NCBI GenBank assembly: GCA_944386985.1
Contig: CALXDD010000014.1
Coordinates: forward strand, 1 to 61,337
Source: an uncultured Oscillospiraceae bacterium
Lineage (GTDB): Bacteria; Bacillota; Clostridia; Oscillospirales; Oscillospiraceae
Direction: 5' to 3'
DNA length: 61,337 nucleotides
Both the position numbers and the translations under genes were made by a program. The notes under the pieces are model-generated. The model saw only the letters and a list, made by a program, of their open reading frames with translations. It had not been told where the DNA came from and made no database searches. Positions within the stretch are counted from its first letter, which is position 1; each line of letters begins with the position of its first letter. This document shows positions 16,736-25,760 of this stretch, one piece after another.

Positions 16736-17650
16736 ATGAACACACAGAAAACCGGACAATTTATCTGCCTTCTCCGGAAACAGAAGGGCCTCACCCAGAG
16801 CCAGCTGGCAGAGCAGGTCGGCGTCACCGACAAGGCGGTGAGCCGCTGGGAGACCGGAAAGGGCTTTCCCGACATCTCTCTGCTCCAGCCTCTGGCGGAC
16901 GCTCTCGGCACCTCGGTGACGGAGCTTTTAGCCGGGGAGCCTCTGACGGCGGAGGAAAAAGCCGACCGCAGCGACAGCGCTCTGCTGGAGGCCCTCCGCT
17001 ATACCGGAGGCATGGGGAAACCTGTCCTGTCGGCGCTGCTGGCGGTGGCCGGAGGATTTTTGCTGATCGCCCCCCTCTTTATGGCCGGAGGGACTGCGGG
17101 CCTTCGGCTGACGGGGCTGGTGCTGCTGGCGCTGGCGGCGCTGATTCATCGCTGGAGGGGCTTTTCCCTAACGGTCAGCCTCTCCAAGCCCGCCGCCCGG
17201 GCGGGGACCGCCCTCTGTCTTCTGGCAGCACTGGTACTGGAGTGTCTGCCCTTCGGCGCCGTGCTGAACTTCGCCCGCCCCGCCTCGGACGGCTCCATCG
17301 GTCATTTTCGGGAGACCTACTCCTATTTTAATATGATGCCGGTTGGGTATGGAAATTTCTTTCCCATGCTCACAGGTATCCTTACCGCCGTTTTGCTGTT
17401 GATTTCGCTGCTCCAGTGGCGCCGCCCCCGAGAGAAACGGGGGAACCGCCTCTTTGTAGCTCTGGCGGTGACGATGGTGTTCTCCCTCCTGCCTCTGGTG
17501 TTTTTCGGCCCGGATTTCTTCTCCGCCGTGGGAGGCTCCATCACCCTGTGTCTGTTCCTTTCCCTGCTGTTTTTGGCGCTGGCCAACCGGGATTTGAAAA
17601 AAGAGGAAGTTTTTTGCGAAAAAAAGGTTGACTTTCCCCAAAACACTTGA
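16736..17650 (+). CDS. XRE-family regulator with C-terminal membrane domain
   Basis: 304 residues: an N-terminal helix-turn-helix (LRKQKGLTQSQLAEQVGVTDKAVSRWETG), a short charged linker with the LLAGEPLTAEEK pattern common to this clostridial group, then about six or seven hydrophobic spans. AGGAGGGTCGCT precedes the ATG. The promoter of rplU overlaps its last codons. Function and signal are unknown. Confidence 0.8.
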   Translation: MNTQKTGQFICLLRKQKGLTQSQLAEQVGVTDKAVSRWETGKGFPDISLLQPLADALGTSVTELLAGEPLTAEEKADRSDSALLEALRYTGGMGKPVLSALLAVAGGFLLIAPLFMAGGTAGLRLTGLVLLALAALIHRWRGFSLTVSLSKPAARAGTALCLLAALVLECLPFGAVLNFARPASDGSIGHFRETYSYFNMMPVGYGNFFPMLTGILTAVLLLISLLQWRRPREKRGNRLFVALAVTMVFSLLPLVFFGPDFFSAVGGSITLCLFLSLLFLALANRDLKKEEVFCEKKVDFPQNT

Positions 17651-17656
17651 TATACT
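17628..17656 (+). promoter_or_regulatory. Promoter of rplU-prp-rpmA
   Basis: TTGACT at 17628-17633 and TATACT at 17651-17656 are separated by exactly 17 bp. The -35 box lies inside the 3' end of the preceding XRE gene. Confidence 0.8.
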
Positions 17657-17661
17657 TGATA

Positions 17662-17741
17662 AGCCGCTTTGAATGGGCTGAAGTGCGTCCTTTTGGCCGC
17701 CGCCCCCGACAGCGAGCCCGTAATGAAGGAGTTGAAATGGA
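17662..17741 (+). ncRNA. Possible L21 leader (5'UTR of rplU)
   Basis: About 80 transcribed bases separate the promoter from rplU. The GC-rich stretch with complementary GGCCGCC/GGGCG-type segments occupies the position of the known Firmicutes L21 leader, which is thought to autoregulate the operon. I recognise it by position and composition only and could not confirm the fold. Confidence 0.35.
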
Positions 17742-18053
17742 ATGCACGCAATCATTGTGACCGGCGGCAAGCAGTATAAGGTGGCCGAGGGCGACACCCT
17801 CTTCATCGAGAAGCTGCCTGTGGAGGCCGGCGACAAGGTGGTCTTCGATCAGGTTCTGGCTGTGCTGGACGGCGACAACGCCACCTTCGGCACCCCCGCT
17901 GTGGCCGGCGCCACTGTGGAGGCCAACACCGTGAAGAACGGCAAGGGTAAGAAGATCCGTATCTTCAAGTACAATCCCAAGAAGGGTTACCGCAAGCGTC
18001 AGGGTCATCGTCAGCCTTACACCAAGGTTGAGATCACCAAGATCAATGCCTGA
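17742..18053 (+). CDS. rplU: 50S ribosomal protein L21
   Basis: 103 residues with the L21 pattern [35 protein letters not shown] and the C-terminal [19 protein letters not shown], which contacts 23S rRNA. First gene of the rplU-prp-rpmA unit; its stop codon is two bases before the prp start. Confidence 0.97.
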   Translation: MHAIIVTGGKQYKVAEGDTLFIEKLPVEAGDKVVFDQVLAVLDGDNATFGTPAVAGATVEANTVKNGKGKKIRIFKYNPKKGYRKRQGHRQPYTKVEITKINA

Positions 18054-18055
18054 GC

Positions 18056-18385
18056 ATGACCACTGTCACATTCCATACGGAGGGCAGTGTCATCACCGGC
18101 TTTGACGCCAAGGGCCACAGCGGCTTCGCCCCGGAGGGCGAGGATATCGTCTGCGCCGCCGTCACCAGCGCGGTCCGCCTGGTGGAGTGTACGGTAAATG
18201 ACGTAATGGGGCTGTGCGCCGCGGTGAAGGTCCGGGAAAAGGACACTTTCATTTCCCTGCGGCTCCCCGGCGGTTTGTCCGCCCAGGCCGACAGCACCTG
18301 TCAGGCGCTGCTCACAGGGTTGATGGTGTATCTCACGGAGCTTCACGACGAGTACCCCGACCATATTGAAGTTTTGGAGGCGTAA
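18056..18385 (+). CDS. prp: Ribosomal-processing cysteine protease Prp
   Basis: 109 residues. The catalytic pair is visible: His in GHSGFA and Cys in DIVCAAVT. Prp removes the N-terminal extension of L27 before ribosome assembly in Firmicutes and relatives. The adjacent rpmA encodes exactly such an extension (ending LQFF before AHKKG), so enzyme and substrate lie side by side. Confidence 0.93.
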   Translation: MTTVTFHTEGSVITGFDAKGHSGFAPEGEDIVCAAVTSAVRLVECTVNDVMGLCAAVKVREKDTFISLRLPGGLSAQADSTCQALLTGLMVYLTELHDEYPDHIEVLEA

Positions 18386-18420
18386 GCCTCTGCATCTTAC
18401 AGAAAGGATGGCAGACTACC

Positions 18421-18702
18421 ATGATTCGGATTGGTTTACAGTTCTTCGCCCACAAAAAGGGCGTTGGTTCCACCAAGAACGGCCGTGACAGCGAGTCCAA
18501 GCGTCTTGGACCCAAGCGTGCCGACGGTCAGCACGTTCTGGCCGGCAACATTCTGGTCCGTCAGCGCGGCACTCACATTCACCCCGGTGTGAACGTGGGC
18601 AAGGGCAGCGACGACACTCTGTTTGCCAAGGTGAACGGTGTGGTTCGCTTTGAGCGTCTGGGCAAGGACCGCAAGCAGGTCTCCGTTTACGAGGCTCAGT
18701 AA
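18421..18702 (+). CDS. rpmA: 50S ribosomal protein L27 with cleavable N-terminus
   Basis: 93 residues. The mature part starts [20 protein letters not shown], which reaches the peptidyl-transferase centre. It is preceded by the nine-residue leader MIRIGLQFF, the Prp cleavage signal of Firmicutes L27. Last gene of the operon, closed by a strong terminator. Confidence 0.97.
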   Translation: MIRIGLQFFAHKKGVGSTKNGRDSESKRLGPKRADGQHVLAGNILVRQRGTHIHPGVNVGKGSDDTLFAKVNGVVRFERLGKDRKQVSVYEAQ

Positions 18703-18712
18703 CCAGGAGCAG

Positions 18713-18748
18713 AAAAGAGGTTTCGGAGGAGTTCCGAAACCTCTTTTT
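18713..18748 (+). terminator. Terminator of rplU-prp-rpmA
   Basis: AAAGAGGTTTCGGA pairs with TCCGAAACCTCTTTT around a short loop, followed by a T-rich run. Confidence 0.9.
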
Positions 18749-18779
18749 TCGTCCTCTCAGACGGATGGGAACCGTTCTA

Positions 18780-19391
18780 TTTTGTCCGCTGACGGGGGGC
18801 GGTTTTGATTTTGTCGGTACCCGACGGTGTTTCGTTTGGTGTTTTGCCTCCGGCGGCCTACTTTTCTCGTCAAAGAAAAGTAGGCAAAAGTTGACTTAGA
18901 ACCAAGGTTCTAAGAACTCCTTTTCATCCTATTATGGAAAGTCTGTACCGTTGGAATTGTTAGATTGTGCGACTGACCCTGCAAAGGGGTGACAGTTCCC
19001 CTGTTTCCGCGCTTCAGCGCGCTGCCCTGGTGATTGTTGGGTCCTCTGCAACTCTCGATGCTGGAAAACTTCCAAACATCGTTGCCGCTCAGTTGCGGAA
19101 AAAACGGTAGGCGAAAGTACCATCGTCTACCCAACAATAGAGCGCGCCGAAGCGCGGTATTAGACGGAGCAGGACACGTCAATCGGCGTCACTCGTAGAA
19201 ACCAGCAAACAAAAGCACCCCTGACTATCCGGTCTTGGTAATAATAAAGGAGTCCTTAGAACCATTGGTTCTAAGCTGATTTTTGCCTACTTTTGTTCAG
19301 TGACAAAAGTAGGCCGCCGGAGGCTTAACCCCAAACGAAACACCGTCGGGTACCGACAAAACCAAAAGCATCCCCTGTCAGCGGACAAAAC
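18780..19391. repeat. 612-bp foldback (nested inverted-repeat) element
   Basis: The gap between rpmA and obgE holds a large imperfect inverted repeat. The left arm (about 18780-18914) and the right arm (about 19255-19391) are complementary over roughly 130 bp. Each arm also holds two small hairpins of its own: a CCTACTTTTC/GAAAAGTAGG-type stem (left 18858-18887, right 19285-19314) and a CTTAGAACC/GGTTCTAAG palindrome (left 18895-18914, right 19255-19275). Inside, CCGCGCTTCAGCGCGC and its near-complement GCGCGCCGAAGCGCGG continue the pairing towards a central GCAACT/AGTTGC plus CGATG/CATCG hairpin. No credible gene is inside; a weak 90-residue reverse ORF is judged spurious. It could be a MITE-like or REP-like element or a structured RNA. 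Confidence 0.7.
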
Positions 19392-19420
19392 AGCCTGTCC
19401 CGGCGTCTGAGGGGCAATAA

Positions 19421-20791
<1,371 letters not shown>

Positions 20792-20795
20792 TCAA

Positions 20796-20837
20796 AAAAG
20801 AGCGGCCCGCGAAGCCAATGCCTCGCGGGCCGCTTTC
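20796..20837. terminator. Bidirectional terminator between obgE and the CcdA-TlpA gene
   Basis: AAAGAGCGGCCCGCGA pairs with TCGCGGGCCGCTTTCT. It lies between two convergent genes and has A/T-rich flanks on both sides. Confidence 0.85.
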
Positions 20838-20841
20838 TCTC

Positions 20842-22155
20842 TTATTGAGCCCTTTTCCCCGTCATAGTTTGCTCCACGATACTGTCCATGATCGAGCGGT
20901 CCACTGCGCCGGTCACATAGCCAAACACCGTGCCGTCCGAGGCAATCATAAAGGTAGTGGGGAATGCGGTGATGCCGTATTGGGAGAAGAGCTTGCCGGT
21001 GGTGTCCATAAGCACCGGATAGGTATACCCATTCTCCTCCAGGAAAGCGGTGATCTCCTCCTGGGTGCCGTCCTGGCCGTAGGGATTCTCGTCGCTGGTG
21101 GGACTGGCTACGCCCAGCACTACCACATCGCCGGTGTTCTCTTCCCAATCCTCATAGAGTGCCTGGATATCCGGCATCTCTGAGCGGCAGGGACCGCACC
21201 AGGTGGCCCAGAAGTTGAGGAAGATGGTCTTCCCCTCGTAATCCGCCAGAGTATGGACCTCGCCGTACTGGTCTGTCAGAGCGAAATCCGGGGCTTGCAC
21301 CGCATTGGGATCGGCGCTCTGCTCCTCCCTGTCTTCCTGAGGCTGCTCCGTCTCTTCCTCCTGGTCTGTCTCCGCGCCGGAGGCGTCCTGCTGCTGGGAC
21401 TGAGAGGTTTCCGGTGCGGAAGCGGTGACCTTGGAGAGATAGGAGGAGATACTGTTAAGCCAGCCGGTGAACATCATGACGCCCATCAGGATCATGAGTA
21501 CGCCGCCGGCCTTCACCGTATAGCGCACCACCTTCTGGTGTTTTTTGAAAAAATCCAGCAGGGTGCCGGTGAAGAGACCCACCGCCAAAAAGGGCAGCAC
21601 AAACCCCAAAGTATAAAGGGCGATGAGGAGAAAGCCTTTTCCCGCCGAGGAGGCGGAGGAGGCCATCAGCAGCACCGAAGCCAGGGCCGGGCCCACGCAG
21701 GGCGTCCAGGCGAAAGAGAAGGTAAAGCCCAGCACCAGGGCCGTCAGAGGACTCATGGTCATCCGGTCCAGCCGGAAGGGCAGCCGCCGCTCCGTGGAGA
21801 GGAAGCGGGAGGAGCCGAAGACGCCCAATTGATACAAGCCGAAAAGAATAATCAAAATACCGCCGATGCGTGTGAAAAGGGCCTGATTTTTAGAGAAGAA
21901 CTGCCCTGCGGCGGTAAAGCCAAACCCTAAAAGGAAGAAGGCGAAGGACACACCCAGGACGAAGCCCACCGTGTTTACCATCACTTTGCCTCGCCGATAG
22001 CGGATCACGCCTTTTTCATCCACCGTTTTAGCGCCGCCGGAGAGATAGCCGATATAGAGCGGCACCAGCGGCAGCACACAGGGGGAAAAAAAGCTGAAGA
22101 TCCCCTGCAAAAATACGGTCAAAGCGGAAATGCTGACTTCAACATCAAATCCCAT
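20842..22155 (-). CDS. CcdA (DsbD-like) membrane protein fused to a TlpA-type thioredoxin
   Basis: 437 residues in two parts. Residues 1-240 are a six-span CcdA domain with the two conserved half-sites FFSPCVLPLVPLY and FAWTPCVGPALAS, each with the redox Cys. After a Glu/Gln/Asp-rich linker (about residues 245-285) comes an extracytoplasmic thioredoxin domain with the active site WCGPC in FWATWCGPCRSEMP. CcdA carries electrons from cytosolic thioredoxin across the membrane; the fused TlpA domain would reduce exported disulfides. The fusion puts donor and acceptor in one chain. It has its own promoter. Confidence 0.92.
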   Translation of the reverse strand: MGFDVEVSISALTVFLQGIFSFFSPCVLPLVPLYIGYLSGGAKTVDEKGVIRYRRGKVMVNTVGFVLGVSFAFFLLGFGFTAAGQFFSKNQALFTRIGGILIILFGLYQLGVFGSSRFLSTERRLPFRLDRMTMSPLTALVLGFTFSFAWTPCVGPALASVLLMASSASSAGKGFLLIALYTLGFVLPFLAVGLFTGTLLDFFKKHQKVVRYTVKAGGVLMILMGVMMFTGWLNSISSYLSKVTASAPETSQSQQQDASGAETDQEEETEQPQEDREEQSADPNAVQAPDFALTDQYGEVHTLADYEGKTIFLNFWATWCGPCRSEMPDIQALYEDWEENTGDVVVLGVASPTSDENPYGQDGTQEEITAFLEENGYTYPVLMDTTGKLFSQYGITAFPTTFMIASDGTVFGYVTGAVDRSIMDSIVEQTMTGKRAQ

Positions 22156-22202
22156 AGCATCGCCTCCTGCGCTTTTTGCGCCGCGAAAAATTCTGTGGAG
22201 AC

Positions 22203-22232
22203 ACTATAGCAGGCATCCTACAGATTCGTCAA
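22203..22232 (-). promoter_or_regulatory. Promoter of the CcdA-TlpA gene
   Basis: On the minus strand TTGACG (22232-22227) and TATAGT (22208-22203) are separated by 18 bp, about 50 bp upstream of the start codon. Confidence 0.6.
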
Positions 22233-22280
22233 GTGATTTGATCACACAAACGGTTTCAAAAATTTACCGACAGGAAGACG

Positions 22281-22309
22281 GGATATTCGATGGCGTTTGG
22301 GTCATGCTA
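22281..22309 (+). promoter_or_regulatory. Possible sigma-G promoter of the ssp gene
   Basis: GGATA at 22281-22285 and CATGCTA at 22303-22309 are 17 bp apart. The second box fits the forespore sigma-G -10 consensus CATNHTA; the first is a near match. The position, about 85 bp before a spore-protein gene, is right. The matrix is short, so this is tentative. Confidence 0.4.
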
Positions 22310-22392
22310 TGGTTGCAGCGGGGACGACGAAAAAGTCCCACGGCTTTTCCTTCGATCCTGCTGCAGAAACAATGGAGAAGGAGAAACCAAGT

Positions 22393-22587
22393 ATGTCTAA
22401 GAAGAGTAATCGTATCAATGTTCCCGAGGCCCGTGCCGCCATGGACAAGTTCAAGATGGAGGCCGCTAACGAAGTCGGCGTGAATTTGAAGGACGGTTAC
22501 AACGGCGAGCTGAGCAGCCGCGAGGCCGGCTCCATCGGCGGCCAGATGGTCAAGAAGATGATCGAGTCCTACGAGAGAAATCTGTAA
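22393..22587 (+). CDS. ssp: Small acid-soluble spore protein, alpha/beta type
   Basis: 64 residues starting MSKKSNRINVPEARAAMDKF, with GYNGELSSREAGSIGGQMVK near the C-terminus, the conserved DNA-binding part of alpha/beta SASPs. These proteins coat forespore DNA and protect it from UV and heat. The start at 22393 is chosen because GGAGAAGGAGAA lies upstream and the preceding in-frame residues look unlike the family. Its terminator overlaps the prophage integrase stop codon. Confidence 0.93.
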   Translation: MSKKSNRINVPEARAAMDKFKMEAANEVGVNLKDGYNGELSSREAGSIGGQMVKKMIESYERNL

Positions 22588-22603
22588 CTTTCTATAGGCG
22601 GCA

Positions 22604-22648
22604 GGAAAGCCCTGTAGTTTCAACGGCTACAGGGCTTTCCCCTTTTTA
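22604..22648 (+). terminator. Terminator of ssp, at the prophage junction
   Basis: GGAAAGCCCTGTAG pairs with CTACAGGGCTTTCC, followed by CCTTTTTATTT. The right arm also encodes the last codons and the TAG of the integrase on the minus strand. An attachment core may lie here, but the other end is not in the window. Confidence 0.85.
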
Positions 22649-23733
22649 TTTGTTAGTAACACGTCCGCAATATCAACAGCTTTTACAAGCGTGTCTTTGT
22701 CTATGTGCGTATAAACATTGGCCGTCATGGCATAGTCCGTATGCCCCAGAATCTTCTGCAAAATCTCTGGAGCCACACCGGCCTTCACGGCCATAGATGT
22801 ATAGGTGTGCCGGGTGCTGTGCGGGGATTTGTATGGAATCCCCAACCGCTTCAATATAAAGTGGTAATCCCGTGCCCGAAAGTTGTCCGCGTCCCGGCAG
22901 CCGCTATACCCCGAAAGCAGTTTCTCGGCTATGGCCTTGTCCCGGAAATAAGAAAAATATTCCCTCGCCTCCGGCCATATTGGAATGATCCGATTTCTCC
23001 CAGCCTCGGTTTTCGAGCCACCCACTACATATAGCCCGTGGCAGTCCTCCACCCGGAGTGAAAAAAGCTCCCCTATCCGCATACCGGTGTAAATCAGCAT
23101 AAGGATAATCTTTGCTGCCTCCGTCCCGTCTTGCTTCAGCTTTTCAATTTCTTCTTCGGTGAAAACCGCCTTTTCCTTAGGTGGCTTTTGTTTTGTCTGT
23201 ACAAACTGGGCAAAATTTTGTGTAGAGATTTCTTCTCGGATTGCCCACCTCGACATTTGCCCAATCAGCTGTTTGTATTTTAATGCAATAGCGGGCTTGT
23301 CCCCTTTGGCGTCTATTACGTCCTGAAAGTCTTTTGTCCGAAGATCCCTAAACTTCTTGTCGTGCAAAGAAACGAAACCATTAAAGGCAATTTTATATGA
23401 ATTAATCCCGGCGGAAGTAAGAGTTTTAAAATGCTCTGCACTCCATTCCTCATACACTTCTCGAAAGGTCATATTATAGCGGCCTGTCACATTGCGTCCC
23501 GCCATCTTCTCCAGGGCCTCCAGGGCGTCGGTTTTTCGCTCATAGTATCCGAGAATCACCTTGTTTTTAGCGGCCACCCACGGCCTTCTCCGCCTCCCTG
23601 ACAGCTTGTAGACGGTGCCGGTGCCGTTAGCTCGCTTTAGGGCCTTGCGCTTCTCCTGGGCCTGCTTCTTGCCACAGTATGGGCAAAACAGCGCCCCCAG
23701 CGGCAGCTCTGCCCGGCACTTAATGCACTCCAT
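22627..23733 (-). CDS. int: Tyrosine-type site-specific integrase with zinc ribbon
   Basis: 368 residues. An N-terminal zinc ribbon (MECIKCRAELPLGALFCPYCG, two CxxC pairs) comes first, then an AP2-like arm-binding part, a SAM-like core-binding domain and the catalytic domain. The active-site set is visible: Arg in TGMRIGEL, HSTRHTY (His-x-x-Arg), LGHTD, and the nucleophile Tyr in VYTHID. It joins phage and host attachment sites. The zinc ribbon ahead of the integrase is an uncommon addition and may aid arm-site or protein contacts. The gene ends within the ssp terminator. Confidence 0.95.
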   Translation of the reverse strand: MECIKCRAELPLGALFCPYCGKKQAQEKRKALKRANGTGTVYKLSGRRRRPWVAAKNKVILGYYERKTDALEALEKMAGRNVTGRYNMTFREVYEEWSAEHFKTLTSAGINSYKIAFNGFVSLHDKKFRDLRTKDFQDVIDAKGDKPAIALKYKQLIGQMSRWAIREEISTQNFAQFVQTKQKPPKEKAVFTEEEIEKLKQDGTEAAKIILMLIYTGMRIGELFSLRVEDCHGLYVVGGSKTEAGRNRIIPIWPEAREYFSYFRDKAIAEKLLSGYSGCRDADNFRARDYHFILKRLGIPYKSPHSTRHTYTSMAVKAGVAPEILQKILGHTDYAMTANVYTHIDKDTLVKAVDIADVLLTNKKGKAL

Positions 23734-23754
23734 ATCTCTCCCCTCGTGCTATCA

Positions 23755-24708
23755 TTACCAGCCTGTCACATTTACAACAGCAAATCGATTGGCGCTATCC
23801 TCAAAAATAGGTGCCTTGAACTCCCAAACAGCTCCAGGAGAAAGATTGTTGACGTTATCCAATGTAGACCCTACCAAAGTTTCCCCGTTGTAAAGATTAA
23901 TTTCTACTTGTACATAACTGTAGGTCTTAGAAGAATTGTTGACAATATGCCCGGTGGCGTAACGAACATACCCGTCAACGGTAGAGTCCGTGTCCAATAC
24001 CTGCAAATCAGGAAGCTGCATGCCATCCCCTTCCGTTACGGGATCATGGGGATTGTCAAAAAAGTTTGTGTAAGATATGTAGGTATAATCAATGGTGCCC
24101 TCTGTATCTCCAAACATGCACCACAGATCATGCACTCCGCAATCTTCCACGCGATACTCAGCGGGCGTATCAGAGACCACCGTCCCACTGTCCAGGTTAT
24201 ATAATTCAGGAATTTTGCTTTTTTCTGTGTAATTTGTGGGCACCCATATTCTTATTCTTGCAAGCTGATCGTTATAAAAACAATACGAATAATTGCTGTC
24301 GTTGTAATAGAAATCTGTTACCGGATATTCTGATGCTCCAAAAGCATACGACCATTCCTCTACTTCCTCAGGCTCCCCTATTTTTGTGATAACCTCTTCG
24401 GAAGTCATGGGACGGACATTTCCATCTTCTTCCACCAAAAACTGTCTTGCATCAAACACAACTTCAACCGGGTTTTCCGGCTCTTCTTCGCCGTTATTGT
24501 CATTAAAAAGGATGAATCCTACTCCACCCCAAAATATGATCAATGCCAAAATCACAAAAGGCAAAAACTTCCCTTTGTTTTTATTCTGCGGCGGCTTCTG
24601 GAAATTCCCGGGAACCGGCTGCTGCATCTGCGGCTCCCACATATGATAGCCGCACTTAGAGCAAAACCGATCTGTTCCAGTGTTGTTTCCGCATCTTGGG
24701 CAAAACAT
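23755..24708 (-). CDS. Zinc-ribbon membrane protein with FxLYD-like domain
   Basis: 317 residues. A zinc ribbon (MFCPRCGNNTGTDRFCSKCG) is followed by a Pro/Gln-rich linker, one membrane span (FLPFVILALIIFWGGVGFIL) and a large outer region. Residues near the C-terminus fit the FxLYD beta-sandwich (VEINLYNGETLVGSTL, NLSPGAVWEFKAPIF). The start at 24708 follows GAGAGGTAG. It sits on the lysogeny side next to the integrase and is probably expressed in the lysogen. A surface or superinfection role is possible but not shown. Confidence 0.65.
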   Translation of the reverse strand: MFCPRCGNNTGTDRFCSKCGYHMWEPQMQQPVPGNFQKPPQNKNKGKFLPFVILALIIFWGGVGFILFNDNNGEEEPENPVEVVFDARQFLVEEDGNVRPMTSEEVITKIGEPEEVEEWSYAFGASEYPVTDFYYNDSNYSYCFYNDQLARIRIWVPTNYTEKSKIPELYNLDSGTVVSDTPAEYRVEDCGVHDLWCMFGDTEGTIDYTYISYTNFFDNPHDPVTEGDGMQLPDLQVLDTDSTVDGYVRYATGHIVNNSSKTYSYVQVEINLYNGETLVGSTLDNVNNLSPGAVWEFKAPIFEDSANRFAVVNVTGW

Positions 24709-24735
24709 TTTTCTACCTCTCAAAATTCTATATTT

Positions 24736-25467
24736 TTAATTTTTTAAACAATCTAAATATTTTCGCATCCACTCTTGATACTTTTCGGAATTATTAAGCA
24801 TATGTTTTTCGAAAGTATGGTATGTTTTTGGAAATTTTTCAATTCCAAGTTTTTGGATTTTCAAAAACAAATTATATTGCTCAAGCCATTTTCTGCGATC
24901 ATCAATAACATTTTGGGGAGTTCCCGGAAGAAATCCTAAATCATATTCTCCAAAAGGGAAAATATACGGAGAAACGCTGTCTTTTATCCCTTTTTTATTA
25001 ATTTGGTCATAATAGATTTTGGAAGATATGTTTTTCTTTTTCGTGGATGCATATATTATTTCTCTGTTTTCACTTTCAAAAATCCAATTTTTTCTTTCTA
25101 AAAAACATTCCAAATATTTTGAATGGAATTTCTCGTCGCTCAATTCCGCTTGCCTTTTTACACCCCAGCAATCTTTAAAATCAAACAAATAGTCTACAAA
25201 AATACCCGCTTGTATAAATTCTATTTTAGTTTTAGTGTTGTCGCAATCAGAATAATCTTCTTTTAACATAAATTCTATATAGCGAGAATCTAACGACCAC
25301 ACCTGTTTCCAATTATTCCAGTCTACTCCAATACTTCCTGGCGGATTTTTCGCGTATGCCTTTTGCCGAACGTTTGCAGCTTGTTCAAAGTTTTTTTCAA
25401 TAGCTAAAAAAATACATCGCTCAGCAATGGCTCTTTTTTCGGAAGCTAAAATTCCCAAATTCAGCAC
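24736..25467 (-). CDS. Unknown AT-rich cargo gene with capsid-protein-like C-terminal tail
   Basis: 243 residues, charged, without a membrane span or a family I recognise. Base composition is much richer in A+T than its neighbours, a sign of separate acquisition. Its last 30 residues (FPKTYHTFEKHMLNNSEKYQ...) closely match the end of the phage head morphogenesis protein at 42358 (VPKTYQTFERHKMADDDKYK...), sharing about half the positions. The start codon is uncertain: GTG at 25467 or a TTG nine bases later with AGAGGTG ahead. It lies between the membrane protein and the immunity region. Confidence 0.55.
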   Translation of the reverse strand: MLNLGILASEKRAIAERCIFLAIEKNFEQAANVRQKAYAKNPPGSIGVDWNNWKQVWSLDSRYIEFMLKEDYSDCDNTKTKIEFIQAGIFVDYLFDFKDCWGVKRQAELSDEKFHSKYLECFLERKNWIFESENREIIYASTKKKNISSKIYYDQINKKGIKDSVSPYIFPFGEYDLGFLPGTPQNVIDDRRKWLEQYNLFLKIQKLGIEKFPKTYHTFEKHMLNNSEKYQEWMRKYLDCLKN

Positions 25468-25509
25468 CTCTTACTTCGTTTCTGTTTTTTGAATGTCCAC
25501 ACTGGAAAA

Positions 25510-25525
25510 ATCTCAGGAACAAATG
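25510..25525 (+). promoter_or_regulatory. Operator-like site upstream of the microprotein promoter
   Basis: ATCTCAGGAACAA here resembles the two repeats ATCACAGGAACAACAA (26184) and ATCACAGAAACAACAA (26238) around the early promoter, differing at one of the first 13 positions. Probably a third repressor site. Confidence 0.35.
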
Positions 25526-25542
25526 TTGTATATTTTGCTGTC

Positions 25543-25571
25543 TTGCCATAATCGAACACACGTTCTATAAT
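25543..25571 (+). promoter_or_regulatory. Promoter of the 34-residue microprotein
   Basis: TTGCCA at 25543-25548 and a perfect TATAAT at 25566-25571 with a 17-bp spacer, 45 bp before the start codon. Confidence 0.75.
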
Positions 25572-25615
25572 AAGGATCAAGATAAACGTACTTAAGATAA
25601 GAGAGGGGCGCTATT

Positions 25616-25720
25616 ATGAAATCAAAAGAAATCATCGAAAGCATCCGTGAACTGCTGGAAAAGGCCAACACTCGTCAACTGGAACTAATTCGCAAGGTCA
25701 TTCAATCGATTATCAAATAG
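25616..25720 (+). CDS. 34-residue microprotein, helical
   Basis: The product begins MKSKEIIESIRELLEKANTR and continues QLELIRKVIQSIIK. It should form one or two amphipathic helices. GAGAGGGGCG precedes the ATG, a near-consensus promoter lies upstream and a terminator follows, so it is a free-standing unit pointing against the repressor gene. Small proteins of the pattern EIIxLLEKAxxRxLxLI are common in Firmicutes mobile elements, but I know no function for them. Confidence 0.6.
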   Translation: MKSKEIIESIRELLEKANTRQLELIRKVIQSIIK

Positions 25721-25730
25721 CGCCCATCAC

Positions 25731-25760
25731 TCCGGCCCTTAATGGGGGCCGGATTTTTTT
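25731..25760. terminator. Shared terminator of the microprotein and repressor genes
   Basis: TCCGGCCC pairs with GGGGCCGGA and is followed by TTTTTTT on the plus strand. The repressor stop codon lies inside it. Confidence 0.8.

Noticed and set aside
18910-19182. 90-residue reverse frame inside the foldback repeat
   Set aside because: It lies within paired repeat sequence, has no ribosome site, and its composition follows the hairpins rather than a protein.
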